A stretch of DNA of 64,000 bases, from assembly GCA_028829895.1 (NCBI GenBank), contig CM054182.1, positions 14,714,001-14,778,000 of the forward strand. Direction: 5' to 3'. Within the stretch, counting starts at the first letter, position 1, and the number at the start of each line of letters is the position of its first letter. This document shows, in pieces, positions 26,601 through 38,600 of the stretch. The notes under the pieces were generated by a model that ran no database searches, was not told the DNA's origin, and saw only the letters and a program-made list of their open reading frames with translations. A program made the position numbers and the translations under genes. This stretch comes from Sinotaia quadrata. Taxonomy: Eukaryota; Mollusca; Gastropoda; Architaenioglossa; Viviparidae.

Positions 26601-29600
26601 TGGTCCACAAACAGGAAGCAATAAAATAAAATAACTAAAGGTGTCTTTCACTGAAAGGAAAACATTCACTGTTTCTTGTAAAATGTAAAACCAAATAAGA
26701 AATCACTGTGAAAAGCATTTCCAAGCCATTTAGAGGGATCTACAATGGTGGTCACTGAGATGTAAAACAATAAAGGGATCTACAATGGTGGTCACTGAGA
26801 TGTAAAACAATAAAGAATTGTATTGCAGAAGCATAAAACAAAGATGTAAATGAAAAGATAATTTGATATGATACTAACTTTTAGAAAAATAAAAAATAAA
26901 AAATTACTAAGATTTAAAATTTTATATCCAGGCTAACAACATTCAAAAGCTTGAAACCAATCTGAAGAAGATTTCAACCATTTAAATATTGTAACTAATA
27001 ATATAATTGACCGTTTTAGATCATTTACTAAAAAATGAGAGAAATCATAATCAAAATAAATGGTGAAAGTAATATTGCAACCAAATAGTAAAAAATACTC
27101 AAAATAGTATAATTATTTGCATCCAAGAACTACATTGATCTACATCAAATTAGAGATACCAGAATGGACATAACTTTCACATCAAAATGTTGTAACTCTT
27201 AAATTAAAATAATATAACTTGAATATTAAAATTGCACAGCTTCTACATAAAAGTTGAATATTTCAGATCAATGTGGTACAAAATCTACATACAAGTTGTT
27301 TAAATTTTGCATCAAAGGGGGCTAACTCACATCAAAGTTGTTTTGTGCAGCGTAGTGAAGAGGAGTGGCCCCATTAGAATCAGAACTGCTGCTGTCAGCA
27401 TTGTTGCGTAATAAAAGACTCACTATTTTTGAGTGACCTGAAAATGTAAAGAAAATTTTAAAAATCTTTTATACAAACAAATAAATTTAAATAGACAACT
27501 TTTCAATCTTATTGGCAATGTGATTTTAAGTATTTTGTTTGTGTATCAAAATGATGATTGTTTCATGATCCCTTAGGGTTATGTTTCTATTGTTTTAATC
27601 AAGAAGAATCATTTATTGCAAAACTAAAAACAATTAAAAAATTAGTATAGCAAGTGCATTATATAAAGAAGCTAGTAGACTGAAGGACCGAAAGAGAGAG
27701 GCATGTATTACTTTTACAATTTCCAAATAGCATAACTAAGGCTAAAAAATAAAGATTTCACTCAAACTTGACTATGATAAAATAATCCAATTCTGCCAGC
27801 ATTTTATAAATTATTAAATTTTGGGGCTCTGACATCTTAAAAAGAACACACTGCTGAGGCAATAAGTTTTAAATGATAATGTGGCAGAGTAAATTTGCCT
27901 ATCCCTATTTCTAAACTTAATTATTATATAAATTGTTAAATGTCAAAGTGACATGACATTCAGATGCAGACCTTGATGATGTTTTTGTAAGTACCAGAGT
28001 TAAAATAACAACTCAGGTAAAATATATGCTAGAACTTGCTGATGCAATCTAAACCACTTCCAAGCTGATGAGCAGTTTTTCTAAATAATAGTTTCACACT
28101 TGTTCATAACAACTTCATCCAATGGGGTTAGTCTGAAACTTACCTGTTCAAGAAAGTTCTATATTCTAATCACTTTTATTTTGATGTAATTCAAGTCTAG
28201 TCATAAAGGCAATCATTAGCTTATGGTAAGTTAACTGACTGATAAAGAAATAGACTTAGAAATATCTTGTATGTTTGCTATTGATGTATAATTTGAAATG
28301 GAGAATGCTTTATGTAACTGAACCATTACTTCTATGTTCACTAATTTGATTACATTATACATGTACATTATACTTGTGAATTTTGATCAATGCTATATTT
28401 CTTATGCTGCTTGTGCATGGGGCTAATGAATATTGTTGCAGGATTGAGAATGTGTGTAAGAGAGACAGGAGTTTAGAGATGAAATATGCTTGAAACTTAG
28501 CACTGCTCCTTAATTTGATTGTGCGTAAAGGAGCATACCTTTATTCTTTTGATGTTTTTATGCTTTCGAAGTTTTGTAAGCTTGTATCAGCTCCAGACTA
28601 CAGTGACTTCTGTACTTTACTGGATCACTTTGGTGTGTATCCAGCAGTGTCGTCAAAACTTATCAGTAAATGTGTTGCTGTAAGTTGATTCTTGTGAATT
28701 CTGTTTGAGAGCCAATATGATGGAAATTGAGGCTTGAGTTTGGTCTTGAGAATTCATGAAGTTTCCTGAACATTCCTCATGGTGCTTGAGTATCACACAT
28801 GAAGATTCAGGAACATTGCTCGTGGTGTGCTGATATCACATACAAAGTTCTCGACTATTCTCTACGTGTGCTTGAGAGTGCACACAAGATTCTGGAACCG
28901 TTTGTGTAATGTTGGGGCATGTTGGACCCATTATCCAACAAGGTAGAAAACGATTCTGTGACACTGTTGCAAAACTGCATGGTTGTGACAGCTGACCTCA
29001 TAAAAAGGTCCTGTACACTAACTATTACTTCTCTATAAACTCCACTCTTATTTCTGTGATGGAATTAGACCCATGATTTAGGTTATTTATTTATCTGACT
29101 GCTGATGTGTATGTTAGGATAAAGACTGAATAAGTAATGACTGAAGTTTATCTGAACATTGTTTTGAAGAAATGCAAATGTCAACATTCTTTCAATTGTA
29201 TTCATATATATATATATATATTTGATTGTTGAATTAATAAATTTATTGTTAAACTTATTAACCTTCTTGCACATATTATTAAACTATATGTTGGAGTGAC
29301 AGTTGGTCGTTGGGGCTCATTAAATATAATTAAAGATGGATTAGTTACTCCTTTAGTAAGAAGTTTCCACTGTGAAAATACTGCGTGACAGTAAAACATC
29401 TGTCTTATTGTTGTGGAAGAGAGAAGACTTTACTAAACCCTTACAATCTGACAACTGAGAGTCGAGTGGTGTCTCCTGGCAGAAATATTAATAAACAAAT
29501 TAAGATTTCTCCAACACTTGTAATTAGTATGGATTATTATTATTATTAATAATAATAATAACCAGTAACAAAGGGATGCATGTCACAATATCCTTTAGCT

Positions 29601-32600
29601 ATGAAAATGAAAGCATAACATTGTTGTGCAATAATACCTTACCTAAGACAGCAAGAGCTATGACATTAAAGCACTATCTAGTGTGTGAGAATACCTTACC
29701 TAAGACAGCAAGAGCTATGACATTAAAGCACTATCTAGTGTGTGAAAATATCTTACCTAAGACAGCAGCCCAGTGCAAGGGAGTCCGAAACATGTTGTCC
29801 AGTGCAGAGACTGTACACTTTTCCATCGATGTCTAATGGACAACATGATATTAAGTAGTTAATATCAATGCAGATGTCTAATCAGCAATGCAATATTAAG
29901 CAGTCAATATCAACATAGATGTCTAATGGACAACACAATATTAAGTAGTCAACATCAATACAGATGTCTATTGGACAACAAGATATTAAGCAGTCAATAT
30001 CAACATAGATGTCTAATGGAAAACATGATATTAAGCAGTCAATATATAAAGGCAGTTAATTTTATTGGAATAAACTGATATATATTACAAAAAAATTAAA
30101 ATAAAAAGTGTTGAAGCATAAAGAAATCATTTCCAGACATAAATGAAGGTTTATGTAGTTAATTTCACAAGAATTAAATTACAAAAAAATTAAAATAAAA
30201 AGTGTTAAAGCACTTATCAAAAACATTTCTAAACATAAATGAAAGTGCATATAGTTAATTTCACGTGGAATTATTTGAAATGAAAATATAGGACAAAGTA
30301 AATGTAGATAATACTAGAGAAATAAAAGGTAATAAATGAAGTACATTGTGTATTAAGAATAGATAATTTAAAAAGAAAGAAAAGTAGCCATGATATTCAA
30401 TCCTACTATATACAATGCAAGACCTCTGGCTGGCTGGGTCGAAAGCTGAATGTGCAGACATTGTTCATACGGGTTTACCCCATTTCTTAATTGTAACTCA
30501 AGGGGTATCATTGCTTAACCAGGTATATTCATTTCTAATGGAGACACTGACTGCATCACACATTTTTCTGTCAGTTTGACATTTCCAAATAAAATGTTTA
30601 GTGTATAGTTTGCACAATAATGTAATGGATGGTTACTAATATTTTAGTAACAGGATGTACATTCTCATAGAATGTTCTGTAAAAGAAAACTAAGTCTGGA
30701 GGAGCAAACAGTTCATGAAGCCATGGTTAAGAAATGGCATTCTGAGCAACAGCAATTGCATAGGACAAGTATCACTGAACAATAAAAGTCCTTAAACAAG
30801 AACAAGATATTCAGTATAAGATGACTAATATTGTTAATATAATAAAGATGAACAACAACAATAGAAGGAGCTAAAAGCTCAAAATGAAAGAAATCACATA
30901 AAAAATATGAATGACAAGAGTCCAGGGAAAGAACAGTCATGAAAAATGAGGTTTACAAAGAAATATTTTCCATGTATGTGAGACAGCTAATATAACTGGG
31001 TTTAATTAAATGCAACAAATCAAAAATTAAAATGAAATCACAGGAGACAATTGATCCCACTGAATGATGGGCTTTTTCCTACTGTTATATAATGCAATGA
31101 CCCGATCAAGCGCAGCATAGGTGGAAAACTAATTTGAGATAATACTATCATCTAAATTAAATTTTAATTTGTTGGAATGATCTAAGTTAATTTATGTTGC
31201 TATTTCTCAAAATCCTTTAGCAGAAAGACATATTTCCTGTTATCACACTACTCAGAGCACAGAAAAAGCCATACATTTAAAAAATTTCTGTTATCATACT
31301 ACTCACTAGTACAGAAAAAGCAATACATTTAAAAAAATTCTGTTATCATACTACTCACTAGTACAGAAAAAGCAATACATTTTAAAAACTTTCTGTTATC
31401 ACACTACTCACTAGTACAGAGAAAGCAATACATTTTAAAAACTTTCTGTTATCATACTACTCCCTAGTATAGTAAAAGCCATACATTTTTAAAAATTTCT
31501 GTTGCACTTTGAATACTAGCACAGAAAAGGCATTCATGTTCTAAATTTCGAATACTAGTACCAAAAAAAATATGCATTTTCTAAACTTGTGTTGCACAGA
31601 GAAATTCTAGCACACACAAAAAAACATCTTCTAAACTTGTATTACATACAGAAATTCTAGCACACACAAAAAATAAACATCTTCTAAACTTCATGTCTCA
31701 CACCACTCACTAGCAGATTCACAATGCTTTGATTGCCATCAGCAACAGCCAAGTGGAGAGCTGTACGGCCCTCATAATCCTGCCAATTTAAAACACTAGG
31801 TGTGGTTTCCTGTCAACAAAAAACATAACAGGTGTCAGTGAAAATATCATATTCACAGATAAGAGAACATGTTAGTTAAAGTGATATTAAGTTCCAAGAC
31901 AAAGGACATGTAGGTGAAAGTGATATAAAGTTCATAAAAATACAGAACATATTAGTTAAATTGATATCAAGTTCACAACAATAGAGCACATATTTGTGAA
32001 AGTGAAAGCCATTTATACACTTCTCTTGTGTATACTAGGGAGATCATAAGTGTATTAAACTGTGGCCTGGGGGTGGTGGTAAGAAAATATGTTAGAAAAA
32101 ACTTAATCACATCTAAACCCCAACATGGCCAACCAAACATCCATCCACACTTCTGAAATGTCAGATGTTACAAAAGTATTTGAAGATCAATGGTATTATA
32201 AATAATAATTATAAAAAAAGGCTACGACCCCCCCCAATCTCAACCTGACATAAAGGTGATGACAACAGCTAAAAGGAAAATGCAAGCACTCATAAACTTA
32301 GGGATACATGAACATTTTATAAGAAATGAAGTAATGGTGGCAGAAAAATTGTTACAAAATCAAAATAATGTGAGCACATTCTGTCAGTTCAATCACTGCA
32401 TAGTATCCACTGCATTAGACAGAGTAAAATTCTCAGATAAATTTTTAGGAAAAAAATATAAATTCTCTGAATAGATCAATTGTTGTCATGCTGATGATTG
32501 TAACAAATCTGCCGTCCATTTAGAAATGGAAAGAAATGTTGGAGCAGCATATGGTAACAACTTAAATATTTTACACACAGAAGTGAATTTACCAAAATAA

Positions 32601-35600
32601 GATATTAGTTACATAAATATGATAAAACAGAAATGAATTTACCAAAATAAGTTTGACGCATTGAACAGCTTCTGGGTCACGACTACTTGCTGCCCAGTGC
32701 AGTGGTGTCTTTCCTTCCACATCTGGGATACCAATGTTTGAATCCTGAAAATACATTTAAATACAATAACTCAAACATGGAAAAATACACTCTTTAGCAC
32801 CTCTCTGGGTATCATTCACTCATTATGATCATTATTTATTAATTAACAACACACAACTAATTACAAGTTATCAGAATCTTAATTTATAGTTATTAATAAT
32901 TCTCCCACAAAACCAACATGTCTTTCACTTGGTGGATTATAAAGGTGTCGTAAAATTCTACTCTTTACACAATAATAAGATATGTTTTACTCCTTCATAA
33001 TGTTCTGCAGATGGAAAACATCTTACCAAAGGAGAAGATAAATCCATCTTTTAATCTATATTTAGCGAGGCCCCATCCACCCACTACCTCTCTGATAATC
33101 CAACTTATAGAACACATAAACAAACCAAGTCAAACATGGCACCAACACTCACAACCCACACTTAATCCAACTTATACAATACTACATCACAAGTCAAACT
33201 GACATGTACCAGTTATAGCTTACCTGAATGATATGCAATTTGACATAAAAATTTCTAATTTCTAAGTTCTAATTCTAGCTTACCGGACTGATAAGCAATA
33301 TGATGTAATAGTTTTAGCTTATCTGATTGATAAGCATCTTGGCATCTACAACACCATACTAATTATTTTAATATGCAGTTTAACATCTAAATAGCACTTA
33401 ACTGTTTGATAAATATACTGACATCTACAATAGCATGCTTACCTGTTTGATAAGCATCTTGACATGCTCCAGATTACCATATGATGCCGCCCAGTGAAGA
33501 GCTGTTCTCTGTTGATAAATTTTCAGTCAATAATTGACCTTGCAAATTGCTTCATTTCTACATTTATAGACAAGAACTAATTATTTAAGTTACTGTACCA
33601 CATATCTAGACAAGAACTAATTATTTAAGTTCATTTCACCTACATCTCTACAATTAATTAAGTTCATTTCACCACACATTTAGTAAAATATTAAGTGATT
33701 TCATACATATTCCTAGCATATTTTTGTACAAACTATTTAATTATTGAAATTTATTTACAGCATGTACCCTCAACATTAAATTAATTAATATGGATAATTT
33801 TACAATCACATAGTCAGCCATTATATATTTATATAAGTTAATTTTATCAGTGTTAAAAAAAATAAATTTAGGACATTTAATTTCTTAATTGATTCATTCC
33901 TAAAGATATAATGTCATTTATTTGTTCTTTCCTTAAATACAATTTAAAACAATGTATTGCCAATTCTTCCCTTCCCAAATGATAAGATGGAACCCCAACT
34001 CCCCTTTGTTTTTTTAACGTTCAGAACTAAACTCTGCACACATTCAACAAGCAATTGACCTTTAGTACATTATTTTATTCATAAGGCAAATAAATAGATA
34101 AATCGATAGATTGATAGAAAAAGAGGCAAACTGACAGAAAGACAGACAGACAGATTTATATATATATAAACACACACACACACACATCATGTTTTGTGGT
34201 AATTAATGTTTATTATTCCTACTTAGTGGCTTATAAAATGGGTGCCTTTAAAGTTTTGCAAGCCAAAAAATGCCTTTAAATGGGAACATCTGTTCACCCA
34301 ACAAATTAAGTTCTCTAAAATAAACCTATTGCTTCTCAATTAAACCTATTTACCTTCAGAGGAACTTTAAAATTAATATATGTTTATTGACAGCATATAT
34401 ACACAGATGTACAGACTCTCAATGGGGGGTGGGGAGGTTTCCTAGATAACTGGAATTCCATTTATTATGTGTACAAACATTATCTACAAAGTACTGTGCT
34501 TTTGAGAAAAAAAATGCATATATGAATTTAAACATATTAATTCATTTGCAATAAGAAAGAAAACATCTAGGTTTTTCTGTTTAGCCTCATCAACCAACCT
34601 AAAGATGATTTAATCACCTCCTCCCTATTTATTTTCAATTTATCATAAAGTATTTAACTTTTACTGGTCAAATGGCATCTACAACTAGGATTAACTTAGC
34701 TCTTTGCTAGATGACCCAAAACCATGGTTGTACATAAAGGTTTCAATTTTTTCCCATTACTTACAGGAATTATATCATTTTATTTTTTTTTTATAACAGC
34801 ATACACATTTTGGTAACTGAAAGCAGGTTCATCAGTGAATTGATGAATTTTGTAATTATTGCTTTGTTCTCTAGAAATAATGATCCTTTTGAATATGAGT
34901 GTGAATGAGTTTTATCAAACTTTCAAATTATTTGTATGCAAAAAAAATAAAACAAAGATGTCTACATTATACATATCCCAAGCAAACTCAAGTCTTTGTT
35001 ACACCGTGGCAAGGAGAAGAATGCAAAAAAAAATAAAACAAAGATGTCTACATTATACATATCCCAAGCAAACTCAAGTCTTTGTTACACCCTAGCAAGC
35101 AGAAGAATGCAAAAAGAGTGCTGGATCTAAGATAGAACCTGGCAACTGATCAATAAACATAAGACTGAAATGCCAGAAATTAGCCCTCAATGAACATAAG
35201 ACTGTGAAGTGCCAGAAAGATCTGGTGAAGTCAATGTCAAGTAAAGAAAAACTGCTGAACTGATAGAAAGAATGGTCAGAGTGCAAGGGGAGGTAGGGCA
35301 CAGGAAGCAGTGGACAGAAATGATATCAAGATCCTGTATTGCTTTGTCCGACAGCTGACAGTAGCTCATGGTATAGTCTCTATTAAAGACAAAAATGGCA
35401 AGATCTTAGTCAGCAATATGCAGTGGGTTGAATACTTCAAAGAAATGCTAAATCAGCGGCGCCTAGCTGCAATCTGATTTAAGCGCTAGTCAGCCTACCC
35501 CATTGTACACTCTTTGATGAGATAGATGTAAAGCTGGACATGATCAAAACAGAATAAGCTTATAATACGATCAAAGAACTAAAGAACAACAGATCACAGC

Positions 35601-38600
35601 TAAACTACTGAGACGCAGCAAGAGGACATGTTAATAGAATTAACGAGGCTGTGATTGCTGACTAAATGAATGTATCCCTGATAACTGGAGGAAAGGAGTA
35701 ATTATCAAGCTCCCAAAGAAATATAACCTCACTGATTGTAATAACTGGAGAGGCAACACTCTTCTCTCATTTGGAAAGGTCTTCTGCATTGTTTTACTGC
35801 AGTGGTTGTGAGACACAGTGGACATGAATGGCCATATGAACAAACTGGGTTCATCACATTCATGCAGTGAACAAATCTTCAAATTGCACAATCTCAACAA
35901 ATAGTGCATTGAATTCCAACGACTTCACTGAATGGTCGTTACATCAATATTTTCAAGAGCCCTTTCCAGAACTCCAGCCGCTGCATGAATACCAACATTG
36001 GCACCACTGATTTCTTCAGAAATGACAGCAGTATAAGGTAAAATTGTATCTATCACCATTCTTTATCCCCCCAGCTATTAACTTCCCCACAAATAAGTCA
36101 ATGAGTGGTGTGAATGTAGGTATTTCTTGGGAGGTCCAGATCTGGCTCACAGATCTTGGCTTAGCAGATGTTTTTGCACTGATAGACAAGGGAATGACTG
36201 CAAACATGCTACTCAAGATGCACAAGTGGACCTAATTATACCCTGTGCAGATTGGTCAAAAGCTATGTGTTAGGCTAGTGTATGAAGAAAATTGTATTAA
36301 CAATGGTGGAGGTCTTTCCAGAAAATTATCCTATGACATTCACCTTCCACATGGAAGACGATACCTAAGAGAATATGGAAATGGTCATTGTGCTCAGAAT
36401 AAAGGACAGCCGAAAGACATATTCTGCTTCCCTTCTTAAAGGACTTTGTGGGCTTGTTCACTCTCAGTATTATGTATATCATGGGCAACATGGTTCAACA
36501 ATTCAAGTATCTAATCTAAAACAAAAACCAGGCACTCCTTTGACTCCTGGCTCAAAGATGGTAAACAAGTGAACATTTCCTTCAGGCTAATTATTATAAT
36601 TTACAAATATGACATGATCAATTGAACAGGTTCTGTTTGTTGCTGATTGATAGATTATATACAGAATTATATACACAATATCATCACATCTTTTGATTGC
36701 TTAGAATAGATGTTGATGAATGTTCACAGTGTAGCATTTGCTCACTGCATTATGTCATTCTTAAAATTAATTACATTATATAAAAACATTAGTTGTATAC
36801 CTTGTTGTTGTCTTGGTCATCAATTTCTCCAGGCAACAGTTGCCGTAGTAACATAGCCATGCATTTGGGTAGCTTATGCCGTGTACAGAGATGTAGAGCA
36901 GTTTGACCTTCATTGTCTTTCACCCGACAGTCTGCACCGCGAGACAGTAACAGTTTCATTAAGCGGTAGTTACCCTGTGGTAGCACAGAAGATAAGAGGA
37001 CAAAAACCCATAAAAAATGATTTTTTGTGCACCATGCTACACACAATGACAAAGCCAGTAGACCTGAAAGGTTGATTCACAAATAAGATTTTTGTAAGTT
37101 TTGCAGCACATTATACTTTAATAGTGTCTAATACTAAATATATACATACAGAAGTGTCAGTAATAGCAATGAGTGCATAAATAAACAAGAGTCTTGGTGA
37201 TAGAAAGTAAATTTACCAGGAGTCTGAGTGGTATTAATGAGTGTGTAAATGATCTTAGTGACTGCAATGTGTGTACAATTAAGTTTAAAACCAATCTTAT
37301 ATCTTGTGTACTGTTAGTTATATCAACCACATGTTTTTACCTTATGTGCAATTAATGAAATCAGCACATTTGTACCGTGTTTAATTAGTTATAAAACATT
37401 TATATATTAATACCTTATGAGCAGACCAGTGTAATGCTGTCCGGCCACCTTTATCCCGAAAGTTGACTTGTGCTCCAGCTTTAAGCAGAACTTCAGCACA
37501 GTCTAATCGATCAGCAAGTACACAATACATCAGAGGTGTGCGACCAAACTGATCGCCAGCATCCACTTCACCACTAGCTGTTAAGTGTACAGAATGAAAA
37601 GCCAAAAGTAATCCAAACAATGATCTTTTTAACTGACTTTAAATTTGATCAGGTACAGATGGCTTTCAGTGATAAAGTAACAGTATACTGATTTGAAAAT
37701 AAATCCAAGGATCATTTTGTAAAAGAAATAAATAAGTATGTGAATATAAATATATAGATTTTGTAGACAAAAGCACATTGAATTTTAACAAACAGGTCTT
37801 CCATTTCTCCTGCAGGTAACTATAAAACTAGCTCTCCACAAGTCATACTGTATCAAACTAAGTGTATCACACAAATATGAAGTATATTAAACATTATATG
37901 TAAGTATATTAAGCATATTAAACAGTTTCAATGTATCAAATGCACGAAGTGTATCAAATTACATGAATTGTATTAAATTACTTAAGTGCAAACATTACAA
38001 AAAGTTTATCGAAATATACAATGAGTATCAAACTGTATTATCTGTGTCTATTAAAATGAAATGTACCAAAGAATGAAGTGTTTCTATAAATGAACTGTAT
38101 CAAAATATGTTAAGTATGCTTAAGTGTAAGAAATGTGTATACAAGTGTATTATATGTAAATATATGATCAGTATACTATATATATAGTTATCTGTATAAA
38201 GTGATAAGTGTACTATATTACTTTGATCATGTTGTAAATTTAAGCATACGGTATATAGATTACTTAGTATAATATGCATACATTTTAAAATCTAGTTCAT
38301 TTATCATTTTATTCTCATAGACAGAGTATTCTGATCACTTATATGTACATATAATATACTGATCACTTATATATATATATACTCATCTACCTAAAACCAG
38401 TTCAGACTACATCAGTAAGTTTAACACATTCTCTACCTGAGTTGTTTACTTCCAACTTTGACATTTAAAAATATCAGCACAAGCATGCCCAAGGTCAGGT
38501 CACTTTGACATTTACCAATTTATATAACAATTAAGTTTAGAAATAGGGATAGACACAATGTTCAAATATATATATTCATATAATAAACTGATCACTTATA

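Noticed and set aside
28913..29517. TGTTGG...CCAACA bounded segment that might be a solo LTR.
   Set aside because: No matching target-site duplication flanks it, there is no second copy in the window, and the start and end choice is arbitrary.
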